From Pholis gunnellus (lineage: Eukaryota; Chordata; Actinopteri; Perciformes; Pholidae), in NCBI GenBank assembly GCA_910591455.2, contig OU342811.1, positions 8,846,947 through 8,910,946 on the forward strand: DNA of 64,000 nucleotides, in the 5' to 3' direction. A model generated the notes under the pieces. It worked only from the letters and a program-made list of their open reading frames with translations, was not told where the DNA came from and did no database searches. Position 1 is the stretch's first letter, and every line of letters begins with the position of its first letter. The translations under genes were made by a program, and so were the position numbers. Positions 23,601 through 33,500 of this stretch are shown in pieces.

Positions 23601-26600
23601 TCAGTAAAGGATTTGTTTTCTTATTAACATGCGTGACTTCGTACTGTCTCTGAGTTCAACTGCACACTGGCAATCTTTACGAATACACCAGTAGTGTCAG
23701 TGTCAAGGATGACAAAGATGGCATAATCATCCTGCTGGGGACTGAGGCAGCATTCTGCCCAATGTCACCTCTAGTAAATAAAAAAAAAAGATTGATAAAA
23801 AAAAGGAACACTTCAAACACTTCTGTACTACACTGTAGGAACACTGAACAAATACATAAAGACAACAGATAACAATAGGCTATAATACTGGAAAAAAACA
23901 TCTCTCATGCTACGACTTGTGCATTAGGAGGAGTGTTGAGCCAATTGACCTGTCACCAAATCCCGCCCCTCAAACGCAGACTGGCCAATCATAGTGTAGC
24001 ATCAACCAGCTCTGACCATAAACCCGCTACATGTTAAACAATCCGGTCGTGCATGTCGTCTCTCAACTTAATCTCCAGTCTTGAATCTCAAATATGCCAA
24101 TCGGACTGTAAACAATGAGCAGAGCACAGAAAAACAAGTATTGACCAGGAGATCTCTCAGCTACACTGGGACGCCAGAAATATAGCCCATTGCCCCCAGA
24201 GGCCTATTCCTCTAATAGCTGGTTGAACAGACAAGTGAATGTATACTTAATAGCTGCATTGATTACAAACAAGGCATTTTTTTTCACAGGTAAAATGCCT
24301 GCTGTGGTGTGATAAATGAAACATGCTTCAAAGAATCAATCTAAAGATGTATGCCGTGCTGTTTATACAAAACATAAACAACAAATGCATCAGCATAAAT
24401 ACAGTGTATGAAACTCACTGTGACTGGGCACTGCCTTCTTTAGTTGTTACTTCCTCAGGTTCATCATCGTAATCAAATCGGTCAAGGAGTTTCTGAGGAA
24501 ATATATATTATACGATTAGGTAAATGATGTAAATGATCCCAGCAGCTTATGTTGAGACACTGAGCGATGCTGTTACCTCGGCTAAAGAGCTTCTCTTTTC
24601 TGTGTGTGCACTGTACGGGTTGAGCTGGGACACGGGCTTCTGGGGTTGGTTTGGTATGTTGTTTGCCAGCGTGGCTGCCAGGGACTTATCTGCCTGCTGG
24701 AAATTCTGGAGCATCCTATGCAGCTAGAGGAGAGAGAGGGTCATTTAAAATGTGAACTATTCGTTACCTGCCATGACACAGAACAGATAGAGGACTTACA
24801 CCAAAGCATTGCTTACCTCCTGACCATGGGGCGATTGAAACAGCTGTGCCACAGCAGCTAAGGCGTCAGGAGTGGGCAGCTGGGGCACAGCAGCCACAAT
24901 TGAGGCACTAGTGACAGGAAGCTGTGTCTCTGGTTGTGGGTCAGCAGGGACTGTTCAGATACAAGAGATAAATTGGCTTCTTTGTATGAAGGTCATCAAA
25001 TTACAACCTCACTTTAACATCAGGTAACACTCGATTACATTGTTACAAACATTGCCCAACGTATTTAGATTTATTTCTCTACCTTCCAGTTCAGGGGCGG
25101 GTACAATGGCTCCGTTGGACATATCCATCAGAGGCTGAATGATGCCCATGTCAAACACACCATTCTTCTGCCACAGGTTCAGGACACGGAGAATTTTGCA
25201 CTGATAAAGAAAGAAAAAAATAACAATCCCACCCTTGCAAAATGTCGTCTTATAATTAATTGCAATGACAGAAAATACCAAAAGGATTAACAAAATAAAG
25301 TACCTTATCATCCTCTGGGCATCGGTAAAGGTTTTGGAAAGTATCTGTGAAGTTCTTCAAGAATCTGGGCGCAAATACATCTTTGTCAACACCGAACTGA
25401 TGCCGTGACTGTCGAACAATGGAATCCACCACATACAAACCAGGGACTTTCAATTCTGGCTTGCACTATTGGGAAAAAAACAAAAACAAGAAAATGTAGT
25501 ACTATCGTCTCATGACAAAATGCATGTGTACAATGCATTGTGAACTCATATCATGTACTCACTAAGGCTCTGTAGTACATACCTTCTTGATGAACTTTTC
25601 AACAATCTGGACAACATGTTTGTAAAGCTGAAGAAAGAAAAAACATCAGTCACGGCATACTAGGAAACACTTTAATCAGGAAAGATATAACCATAGGGGT
25701 AAGGAACAGCAATGAAAGATTGTGTTGATAAAGTTTCCATTTAATACAGGATTTCTGTAATAAGTCAGCTGAACTTTCAACGGTTTTTCAGCCGTTACCT
25801 GATGCAGTTAAAGTAGAAAAAATACAAAAATGTCAAATGCAAAAATACTCTCACAGTATTCTATTAGAGCATCTCCACCCGTGTGTTGAAGACATGTTCA
25901 CTAAAATACAAATAAATGTACCCATCTCCCCAAATCCCATCTATGGTTTGTCACTAGTCAGCAGAACTCCTGGAGCAGCACTTATTAGTTATTGCTCGTG
26001 CACCGACTACCCAGTATGTGGCTAGTGAGGAAACCCTGTGGGTAGCCACATCTCAGTCTTCTAGGACAAATGTTATCATTCAAAATCCACACGGCCAGAG
26101 GTGAGCTATTAATGTGAAAATTATAAATACGTTATTCCTAGAGGTAATGCTCATCAATCTACAGTGAAAGTGTTTGATTTTTGCACGATGAAAAATTGCA
26201 ATAATTAAGACAAATTATGAAAATTATAATTCTGTTATTTACTGAATAGAAAAGGCGAAGTGGATCAAAATGCTTTCGGTATGACAGTGTTTTCATTGTA
26301 AAACAACAAAACATCAAGAAGATCATCATCACTAGCCACTCTTTGCTTTGACAATTACACTGATACAGTATTCACTTTACCTTGATAGCTTTGATGGCCG
26401 ACTTTGTGACAGACATCATCTTTGCACGGGATATTGGAGGCTTCATGTCGATCATGGAGAACAACTGATTGATTAAAAGAAATAATTATACCAGTTACAT
26501 AACAAATATATATAATAATAACATTGAAATAGGCATAGACACCACTAAACTACAGTAACAGTCATTTCCAACTAACCAATAATAGAAGATTCAGTAACAG

Positions 26601-27761
26601 CACAATATAATTAAAATATGTGGCTTAAACAAGATTTTTTCACTGCAACGTTCGCTCTATATTTCCTGCTAAAGCCCCGTATTTGTATTCATAAAGCTAC
26701 ATATACAAACACTTCCTGACATGGGTAAATACAGACTGCCCCAATTCTCACACGACCTTTATTTTTGCAACATGTCTTCTGTGCAGACAGAATAACGAGA
26801 GGATCTCTGTTATTTTACTTAGCTTATAAACAGTTAACACGTAACAACCATATTCAAGCATCTGTGATTGAGGGGATCTGTCTGAGCATCACTCATTGAC
26901 AATGTTTTTTGTTTACATCAGGCTAACTAACACTCAATTTCTACGAGAATGCATAAGACCAGTTACAAAGGATTGGTCATTGGTGTTGGTACCCGAGACC
27001 AGTAGTGGGGCCAAACACGTGTTTACGCATGTGCACAACACGTTTAGAAAGCAGCTTATATAAACTACATGCATTGTGTCCAACCAACAACGACACACAC
27101 ACACACACAGTAAAGATACAGCAAGACAAAACTACAGTTCAGAGTCCTCGGGTGGCAATAATACAATAACACGTATTGATAATCTTAAACTATTAGTCAC
27201 TGCGGGACTAATAAAGGATTACTTTATCTTAAACGTAACATTGAACTTCCTCAAAAGAAGCACCATTAGTTAGAGGGTAGCATTCCTTCCGTTATTGACA
27301 TCCTAATGTTCTAACACGGACAGCGCTCACAATTAGTTTAACAGGAGTGGGATGTAAAGCGAACGGTCCAGAAGCTGTTGTTATCCCTGACGTTACTATT
27401 GATACTGTATCAAGGTCTCAGTGGTGTAAAATAAGTCAAATTCGCTGGAAACTGGAATCACAGGCCTTGCGAGATTAACGTACAGGCGTTGATCTCGATT
27501 TAAGCTAGTGGCTAACAAACCAAGTCATGTTTACGTTTAAATCGAGCTTGTTCAGGGGAGCTGATATCCCAGCCAAAATGAATCTCTTTGATTGATTAAG
27601 TTGGATAGATTTGCAATTAGCTCAGCTATCAAACAAATCATCTAGCGCTGATCAAAATGGCATTAGTTACGGGTAACGTTAGCCTTCGGGTTTAGCGTTA
27701 GCTCTCTGGGTGAAACACGAGCATACTTTACCTCCATGTTGAACGCGTTCACTGCTTCCAT
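2645..27761 (-). CDS. scaf4: SR-related CTD-associated factor 4 (18 coding exons, 757 aa)
   Basis: SCAF4 binds phosphorylated RNA polymerase II CTD and nascent RNA in the nucleus and, with SCAF8, suppresses premature poly(A)-site use. Coding exons (minus strand): 27761-27732, 26464-26381, 25627-25583, 25465-25304, 25200-25083, 24950-24817, 24723-24577, 24492-24419, 22721-22625, 22328-22248, 22031-21946, 21030-20843, 16711-16611, 16517-16404, 16300-16144, 16040-15946, 3449-3311, 3066-2645. All junctions are GT-AG and phases match, giving 2274 nt ending in TAG. Residues 1-140 are the CTD-interacting domain (VDSIVRQSRHQFG). Residues about 325-415 are RS-rich. Residues about 416-490 form the RRM (TLWVGQ; RGCAYIVM), followed by the conserved WDVERGVTYIPW segment and a Pro/Met/Arg tail ending in RGRW. 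KLLDRFDYDDEPE (241-253) resembles SCAF4 rather than SCAF8, and synteny agrees. Human SCAF4 is about 1147 aa, so the tail is much shorter. I did not assign scaf4a versus scaf4b. Confidence 0.95.
3067..3310 (-). other. scaf4: scaf4 intron 17
   Basis: This is the 244-bp intron between the last two coding exons. Its 3' end carries a tandem acceptor (GCAGCAG). Either AG keeps the frame, and the upstream one adds one codon. Confidence 0.85.
3800..3868 (-). mobile_element. tRNA-derived SINE head
   Basis: Read on the minus strand, this stretch has an A-box-like block (TGGTCTAGTGGCTAGCAC), then a block resembling CTTCACAGCCAGAG, then a degraded B-box (GGGTCCCCAACCC). This order and spacing match the widespread fish tRNA-like repeat head that contains a 'tcacagc' segment. 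It is too degenerate to be a functional tRNA. It has the same orientation as scaf4, within intron 16. The 3' limit of the element is unclear. Confidence 0.6.
4060..4760 (+). mobile_element. Degenerate non-LTR retrotransposon (LINE) reverse-transcriptase C-terminal fragment
   Basis: Conceptual translation of the plus strand gives recognisable pieces of a fish LINE ORF2 C-terminus: GVILDIKISWK near 4090; after a frameshift, KYVQAKLARIVAFLGKY and HILDHKA near 4135-4210; then LKFRDLVEF, TAQTMYKARNN and LKSICTSTWGDF near 4340-4520. Several in-frame stops and at least one frameshift show it is dead. No endonuclease domain or catalytic RT core is present, so it is a typical 5'-truncated copy. It lies antisense to scaf4 in intron 16. 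I did not assign a clade. Confidence 0.75.
7240..8110. repeat. Unclassified GC-richer block in scaf4 intron 16
   Basis: Two patches (about 7240-7560 and 7891-8109) stand out from the AT-rich intron by GC content and by open frames on the minus strand. The second reads CLVCGASVNNLQEKWSRRC and is followed by a good donor-like sequence (CAGG then GTAAGA near 7996). Neither matches a scaf4 segment or a protein I recognise. They may be an old repeat or a degraded exon. The 330 bp between them are AT-rich and featureless. Confidence 0.25.
14474..15249. mobile_element. Possible non-autonomous DNA transposon with imperfect terminal inverted repeats
   Basis: The left end reads TTAGGGCCCGACCA. The right end, read on the opposite strand, begins ATAGGGCTGGGCCA, agreeing at about 10 of 14 positions. 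The right end continues into an AT-rich series of 'cgataaa/cgtt' motifs resembling the common fish repeat that starts TAGGGCTGGGC. There is no transposase frame. Target-site duplications are not evident, so the ends are provisional. Confidence 0.3.
16771..16858. repeat. Perfect 32-bp inverted repeat with a 24-bp loop
   Basis: Bases 16771-16802 and 16827-16858 are exact reverse complements over 32 bp (left arm begins AATAACTGGTTTGG; right arm ends CCAAACCAGTTATT). The 24-bp spacer starts AAAGA and ends TCTTTC, so five more pairs can form around a one-base bulge. The right arm lies in frame with the gag-like sequence that follows, so it appears to be element sequence and the left arm an inverted copy. 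A transcript of either strand would fold into a long hairpin. Confidence 0.95.
16803..19050 (+). mobile_element. Broken BEL/Pao LTR-retrotransposon internal region
   Basis: The gag-like part (about 16827-17150) reads FDGDPLQYHA and then, after a frameshift near 16975, FEQIIEGRTD and EDCLHFLEQYTRGQPKELV, typical of BEL/Pao gag (DUF1759). A second frame change near 17150 leads into a long open frame (17151-18764) with zinc knuckles and an aspartic-protease-like domain. A third shift near 18730 leads into FHKEYITFMNDL and a start of reverse transcriptase that breaks off at about 18865. The RT core, RNase H and integrase are missing, and no 5' LTR is visible. The copy is 5'-truncated, internally deleted and antisense to scaf4. 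Confidence 0.85.
17151..18764 (+). pseudogene. BEL/Pao gag-protease fragment, 537 open codons
   Basis: This is the uninterrupted part of the retrotransposon. The N-terminal about 110 residues continue gag. Cysteine/histidine clusters follow: CLYCKGGHMLELC at 160-172, a canonical knuckle CFGCLCTGHISKGC at 192-205 (C-X2-C-X4-H-X4-C), and CETCGLRH from 211. The DUF1758-type protease region spans roughly 265-425, with LLRTMGQEK (315-323), DVELLIGMN (385-393) and MLGWTVNGPLGG near 417. At the expected active-site position the motif reads FLHQGSS, with His289 where the family has Asp, so proteolysis is unlikely. The ATG used is internal to the original polyprotein. There is no sign of a promoter or of host use. 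Confidence 0.8.
19058..19735 (+). mobile_element. Putative 3' LTR of the BEL/Pao remnant
   Basis: Downstream of the truncated polymerase region lies sequence beginning TGTAGGAGCC, with two adjacent hairpins near its start (19072-19106 and 19109-19143) and an AATAAA signal near 19690 followed by CCTGTGCC. This order suits an LTR, but with no 5' copy to compare, both ends are guesses. It could instead be an unrelated repeat next to the element. Confidence 0.35.
22722..24418 (-). other. scaf4: scaf4 intron 8 (1.7 kb)
   Basis: The flanking exons join in phase (CA plus A gives Gln265), so no exon need be missing. The intron is AT-rich. I see no RNA gene, mobile element or further coding frame in it. 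Confidence 0.75.
25628..26380 (-). other. scaf4: scaf4 intron 2
   Basis: This 753-bp intron separates exons that both encode the CTD-interacting domain. I find no feature inside it. Confidence 0.8.
26465..27731 (-). other. scaf4: scaf4 intron 1
   Basis: This 1.27-kb intron follows the 10-codon first exon. It contains a (CA)n tract at 27093-27109 and otherwise nothing recognisable. CpG density rises towards the promoter end. Confidence 0.8.
27093..27109. repeat. (CA)n microsatellite
   Basis: About eight AC dinucleotide units occur in scaf4 intron 1. The tract is short and probably of low variability. Confidence 0.9.
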
Positions 27762-28030
27762 ACTGGTTTGTTGTGTTGAACACCGGTGGACGAACACGTA
27801 TATTTCGTTACTCTACCAAAGCATAGTATTGTGTAGTTACATAACGTTATGTAACATAATCAGCCACGTTGAATTACTCTATTTTGATTCGAGTGTGTGG
27901 TGGTCACATAGCCCTGCTATGCTAGCAATGGCTGCTAGCTTCGTGGTTCCGCCCCAGCGTGCGCGTGTCAGCGTCTGTCACGGTGTAATGCTGCCTTCAC
28001 GGTTATTGGAAAATGGTGAGTCCTCTAACA
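27762..28030 (-). promoter_or_regulatory. scaf4: scaf4 promoter region
   Basis: Sequence just upstream of the scaf4 start codon has raised CpG content, a GC-box-like CCGCCCC near 27951, GTGCGCGTG near 27960 (NRF1-like) and a 20-bp palindrome at 27836-27855. There is no TATA element. The start codon at 27761 is the conserved MEAVNAFN start of the family, so the transcription start should lie within this stretch. Confidence 0.5.
27836..27855. promoter_or_regulatory. 20-bp palindrome of two D-box-type (PAR-bZIP) sites
   Basis: GTTACATAAC joined to GTTATGTAAC forms a perfect palindrome 75 bp upstream of the scaf4 ATG. It contains TTACATAA (27837-27844) and TTATGTAA (27847-27854), two copies of the D-box recognised by DBP/TEF/HLF/NFIL3-type factors, inverted and two bases apart. 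The binding role is inferred from the motif alone. Confidence 0.55.
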
Positions 28031-28396
28031 CGGAAATTAGTTTAGCTTTTTTTTTTTTTACTTCTGGTTCCCTTGTCTCGAAGTCAATGGGTGTTTTTAA
28101 TGGGGTTTTGATTAAATGCCTGAAATAAGGTCTGTGGTAAACACAAGCGTGATATATTTTAGAATGTTGTTATACAATATAAAATATATCAGTAAAGATC
28201 ACACACATGAACTTTGAAGTTTTAAGTGTCTTAAAGAAGGTTGTTGCTAACAAGTACACAACACTACAAAACGTCATCACGCCTACTAGTCCGTGTTTAC
28301 AGTCTCGTTGTGTAGGCTACTCGTGCTCATGCGACCATCGTGTAGTTCGTTTTAAGTCTAAGGTGTGTTCACGTTAGCTTTATTAGTGTGTGTATG

Positions 28397-28420
28397 TAAA
28401 ATATATATATATATTTTTTT

Positions 28421-28464
<44 letters not shown>

Positions 28465-28598
28465 AAAAATATATATATATATATATACAAAATACTGTTT
28501 ACATTTTAGGAATCAAATAACTTACTTTAAAAAATATATATATATTTTTTTTTTAATATATAAAAATATATTTATTTTAGGAATCAAATAACTTACTT
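28397..28598. repeat. AT-rich palindromic low-complexity tract with a duplicated 24-bp flank
   Basis: About 90 bp of (AT)n with interspersed A and T runs (28401-28488) can fold on itself. It is followed by two copies of a 24-bp unit containing AGGAATCAAATAACTTACTT at 28504-28527 and 28575-28598, separated by a second AT-rich block. It lies between the scaf4 and mrap promoters. Confidence 0.9.
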
Positions 28599-28964
28599 AA
28601 ATATGTTGTTACATTTGAGGATTAATTACCATAGACTTTATATAAGATTACATGTGAATGTTCAAAACACATATTCCTCAAATATACTTAAACCTATATA
28701 CCCAGATTACCGAGGAGTATTTGAAAGCAGCATTTCTGCGTGCTAGCTAGCCCCATAGTTCGTGCCTCCTCCTGGATTTAGATTGCAAACTTTCTCTCTC
28801 CATGTATCCATGTTTTCTTGATGCAGCTGATTCAAAACTGCACGTGTGTAGCTGTGATCCCATGGTTTCATTTGGACCAGTTTATGGTTCAGACCTGGAG
28901 CCTGGACCAGAAATACAGAAGCGTGAAGATCGTGCCTTAAACTTTGCGCTGATCACACACTGAC

Positions 28965-28976
28965 GCCCCCTAGTGT
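28965..28976 (-). promoter_or_regulatory. CTCF-like motif
   Basis: On the minus strand this reads ACACTAGGGGGC, one mismatch from the CTCF core CCASYAGRKGGC, and is followed by GTCA. It lies between scaf4 and mrap. Occupancy is not shown by sequence. Confidence 0.4.
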
Positions 28977-29255
28977 ACTGGAGTGTGTAGTACCATGAGT
29001 TTTGAAAACAAACGCACACGATCCATCAACTCTTATATAAAAATAATTGACTACAATAATCTAATAAGGTGTACCTCATCAGCGCCACGTATTAATTGAA
29101 AACAGAGCACTAAGCCACAACATTAGGCATTTTTTAATAGTCATGTTCCCCTACCCGATTCTATTTCAGTTTCCCTGAATTATCTTCATCCCTGTTGAAT
29201 GGTTATATCATGCGCCCATGTGGTCAAACCTGCACACTGCATGCATCTGCTGAAA

Positions 29256-29261
29256 TATAAG
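29256..29261 (+). promoter_or_regulatory. mrap: TATA-like element upstream of mrap
   Basis: TATAAG followed by a GC-richer stretch lies about 190 bp upstream of the mrap start codon. The spacing would put transcription initiation near 29287. It is a plausible tissue-restricted promoter, but I see no clear NR5A1 (SF-1) site next to it. Confidence 0.3.
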
Positions 29262-29445
29262 CAGGCCGGGAAGGGGAAAACAACTGGAGTTGAGCAGACA
29301 TACATGAGGGTGAGGGAGCTTTTTTTAGGCCTGCTGAAATATGCAATACCAACGATATACACGTTAGAATGTTTGATGTAGTTTTTCATCATGGTTGAAT
29401 GGCTATCATTTTTCACTACCAACTTTTTGGTACTTCCTAACTGAG

Positions 29446-29932
29446 ATGATGGCTGTAATGGAGAACTCAACCAGCACGGTTGTATGGGAATACTATTATG
29501 ATTACCTTGATCCTGTGATTGTGGATGAGAGCAATCTGAAATATAACAAATGTAAGTCTTTATGCTTTATAGGATACTTGTATTTGCCATCTTGTGTTAA
29601 TGAAGATAACAGGCATTTTCTTCTTCCCTTTCAGACTCAATTGTTATAATATTTTGGATCATTCTGGCTGCTTTTGTTGGATTCCTCTTTCTCAGTTTGA
29701 ATCTAATGTCTCATAGTGGAAACTTTCTACGGTAAGTGTGATGCATGATCTTTAAAAGTCTCACTACCTTGAATGGAGGAAGAGGGAAGTGGTAACCAAC
29801 ACCTACATTGAATACAACCATGTGTAGATCCTATACACATAAGCTACAAAGCTCTACTGAACTTTAAAAATGTCTTCTTATTGTTGCAGGAGTCGCAGAT
29901 TCAGAGGAAGCCACAAAACATCAACTGCTTGA
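29446..29932 (+). CDS. mrap: Melanocortin-2 receptor accessory protein (3 coding exons, 81 aa)
   Basis: MRAP is a single-pass membrane protein that forms antiparallel homodimers. It escorts the ACTH receptor MC2R from the ER to the surface and is needed for ACTH signalling. Exons 29446-29551, 29635-29731 and 29890-29932 join in frame with consensus splice sites and end in TGA. Residues 7-9 (NST) form an N-glycosylation site. WEYYYDYLDPVIVDE (14-28) carries the DYLD element that sets MRAP1 apart from MRAP2. KYSIVIIFW (35-43) begins the conserved transmembrane segment, roughly residues 37-60. The C-tail is only about 20 residues and basic (RSRRFRGSHK). Human MRAP has a much longer tail, so this is a minimal form. 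A second ATG follows the first directly. The gene is divergent from scaf4 and convergent with urb1. Confidence 0.95.
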
Positions 29933-30508
29933 CATGGGACCGAATCTGAATGAGAGCACTTTTTATGGATGTGAACAGAAATGTAAAAAATTTAGACAAT
30001 TAAAAAAATCAGAATAATGAAAACACAACTGGTAAGATGTTGGCGGAAAAAAAGAAATTTGAGCTCAAAGGTTTTGAGGCAGTGTGTAAGAAAGAGGAGC
30101 AATTATTCATTTTTCCTTCCATTTCACTGACTATCTACAAAGTGCAAGGCTACCTTTACCATTGAACAGATTATGTAACTATTATTGTATGCTTTAACCT
30201 GCAGTTTGTGTATATGTGAACTCTGCCCTAGTAGTTAAAAGTTTATAAAGTATATAATCGTGCTTCATCATGAAGGAAGCTTTACTTTTGTGTTATAAAA
30301 CAACATGTTCTCATAATATTACATGCAGGTTTAAAATAGTTATGTCATGCAGGAACTATTAAAAAAAAAAAATCACATATTTGTAAATCACATTTCTTTA
30401 ATAACAGAGGGTTTTACAAAATACCTTCAAAGCAACAAAATAAATGAAGACAAGCTTTCTTGGAATTATCTCTATTTTAGCGAACACAGTAGTATTCTCT
30501 TGACATAT
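29933..30508. other. Convergent mrap/urb1 3' region
   Basis: The 576 bp between the two stop codons must hold both 3' UTRs. Possible mrap poly(A) signals are ATTAAA at about 29999 and AATAAA at 30439. A possible urb1 signal on the minus strand is ATTAAA at 30402-30397. Use of the distal mrap signal would make the two transcripts overlap tail to tail. No other gene is visible. Confidence 0.5.
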
Positions 30509-33500
30509 TTAACTTTTCATGGTCATGATGTCATCACAGACGGCTCTGATGGCTGCTTGAGTCTGTGATGATTTGGATGCTTTCTGCCTCTTACACTTGG
30601 CTTCGGTCACCAAACTGACATGAGACAGGAACAGCTCTGCCGACGTGGCTCCGCTCCACAACTCATGGACGTACGACGAAAACAGAGACAGCCCCGCTAC
30701 TGGAAAGGGGAAACAAGAGGCTTCATTAACTCACACTGCAACGTATTAATACTTAATCATCTTCCAGAATAAACATGCATCTACTCATGTTTTTTGTGTT
30801 TTTCATATTTTAGTTAGTATGCATTTTACTTTAATAGAGTAGGTATATCTTCTCAAAGTCAAGTTTCTCCTCCATGCTTATTGCAAATGTGTCACATTTA
30901 GTGCAATTATTAGTATTTATTTAATTAAATAAGTCTCCAACTCCAGTGTTTCAATACAATAGAGATCTTTAAGTATATGGAGTGGAATAGTGAGTTTTTA
31001 AGTGAGGCATAGTATTTTAACAGTATAGACATGGCATGGTTAGCTATGCACACTAGCAGCCATAGGAAGAGTCTGTGTATAAGGTGGCAGGTTCTTACCA
31101 CGTCTGGGCACGTCAGGTGTGTCTTCTGGCAGGCAGGCGGAGACGACTGCCTGATGCCGCTCTGGAAGGTGGTCTTGGGCCTCCAGTAAACACATCATGA
31201 TGGTGGTAAACAGCTGGAGGGTTTCCACTCTTGCCGAGATGCTGGAGTGACACTGAGCTTCAAAGGCTTGATGGTAGAGTCGAAGGATGTCGGCTTTCAT
31301 GCCAGAATCGAGTAGCACAGCATTCACAATTTCCCCGTGTTTTATCACAGCCTTTTCGAGCCAGTGCAAGAACTCCTTTGTTCTGCTTTCATCATACGAG
31401 TCCTCCACCAAGCACCTCAGAGACCACTTGGTGAGCAGGTGTGCAGTATCACCAGCCAACTGACTAGGATCCAGTTTGTCTCTTGGCTTAGCCGGCTGGG
31501 GTTCAGAGAGGGGAAACGCAGGCTCCCAGTGAACAAGGATACTGCCGAGGTAAAATTTACACTCAGTCAGGAGACTCTCTTCTTGTTTCTCAGTGTCAGC
31601 ATCTTCTGCCAGGTTCTCTTTTGGTGTGCGGACCTGGGGAAAGGAGCCTTTACCTCTGGCCTTATCCTTCCTAATCCCTGAGGAGCAAGATGAACAAAAC
31701 CATGTTCATGCCATTAAAGATACAAGGAATGATTTAGATACTGTGAAGCGGAACAACAATCTAAATTCTAAGAAGTCCAGCATGTAATGTCATCACATGT
31801 AACAAATTGATACTTTTAAAGGCTCATTTCTTTTAATTCCCCTACAGAGAAGAGAACACAGGGTCAGCAAAGGAGCAGCCATCTTGGAGCAGTTACTGAC
31901 CTGTTCGATATAGTCTTGCAGGGTTCAAACTTTATAACATAGGCCTGGCTTCATTGTAGGCCCTGAAAGCCTCATATCAAATATTCAGCATAGCTCTTTT
32001 AGCCATTTTAAAAGCTCATCTGCCTCATAGGATCAGCAGAAAATAATTTCAACAGAATGGAATTAATTGCAAAATAATTCTGATATATTAGAAAAAGTGT
32101 TTTCCATTGTCCAGAATCTACAATCTTTAGTACGCAATAGCCCTGTTTGAGCAATAATGTATCCAAAATAACATTCATTATGAAGTAATTAAACCTCAAT
32201 TGTAAGCACGGCTACAACTTGAGTCATTAAGGTTTTCATGACAATTAATGACACTCACCCAGCAGATCCCGCACTCTGTGTTTTTCAGACACGGCTTGTA
32301 TTTGGGTTAGGAGTGCCGTGTTGCGGGACAGGGAGGCCCAACACTGAAGCAGAGTGAGGGCTTCGGTACAAGAGAGAGGCTGTGGGTGGAGTGTTAGCCA
32401 GTCAGCCTTTCTGTTTGCATTGACAGCTGTCCCACAATGCTTCAGTATGGAGCAAAGAGTCTGCAGAAACAAGCTGAGCTGAGCGGCCTTCACACGCAAC
32501 CTGAGAGGAGATCAAACAAACACTGACATCCTTCACCAAAAAAAACAGTTGAGATCTATTACATCATATATATGTATTATTAAGATCTCGGCTCAAGTGC
32601 CTGCAGAGTGACTTGAAAGTTGTGTTAAATTACATTTTCATGGCGATAGTTACCTGAGGTGACTGCTGATAGTTGATGCCACACACAGAAACTCACTGAT
32701 GAGTGGGAGTGGGAGACACTTCACTGAGCTCCGGGGTTTCTCCTCTGTAGATGAGGACATCTTTGCTCCATCCACCGCTTTCTCCTTCTGCCCAAGGTTG
32801 GTAAACCACAGCACATGGAGCAAATCTATGATGGCACTTAGCAGCCGCTGGTCTAGATTCCTAAAGAGGATAATAAGTACAGACATATAGTAGAAAATAT
32901 AGAAATGAGTTATTGTAGTAATGAATGACCATGTCAAAATAAAAGAGTCAAAATTGAGATGGGACCGTACCTTTTTCCCACCATCTGTATTATCCAGGTT
33001 AAAAGCCCACAGCTCTTGGTGAGGTTATAAGCTGCTCTGGTCACACGGGCGGCCTGGCACAACACCCTGATAATCTGGGCCTAGTGGAGCGAGATATGTG
33101 AAATATATGCACATTAGACATCTCCATTCATGCGTTTTCCTTATGAAGTGCATCTCAGAGCATCTCGACTTCACTGTGAATGTGTTGCATCATTGTGATT
33201 CCCACAGTGTGTACCTGGCAGTGTTCATCGCACAGAGGGCTGCTGCTGAAACCCAGAAGGGTCTGAAAGATGCCCTGTTGTTCACACAACTCATAGCAGT
33301 GTCCGTCACTTATCCCTTCCTCCAGCACACTCAAGATCCACTCCCGTTCCATTTTATGCTGCAGGAAAAAAACAAAACAGGCAATCAGTCGTACTCTCAC
33401 GGCCGACACCCCTGAACAGATAACACCAGTCTAGAAAAAGCACGAGCTGAGCAAAACTAACAGATGAAGGTTAAATGTTGTTGACACGAGAAGAGTTTAT

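Larger units (their letters stand above)
28600..29440. other. scaf4-mrap divergent intergenic region
   Basis: Together with 27762-28599 this forms the 1.7 kb between the two divergent start codons. It holds a CTCF-like motif at 28965-28976 and a TATA-like element at 29256. No coding exon is recognisable. Confidence 0.6.

Noticed and set aside
27736..28128. 130-codon plus-strand frame over the scaf4 promoter
   Set aside because: It is antisense to exon 1 and the CpG-richer promoter, with no similarity to any family I know.
31040..31681. Plus-strand frames within urb1 exon 38
   Set aside because: They are antisense shadows of the 579-bp coding exon.
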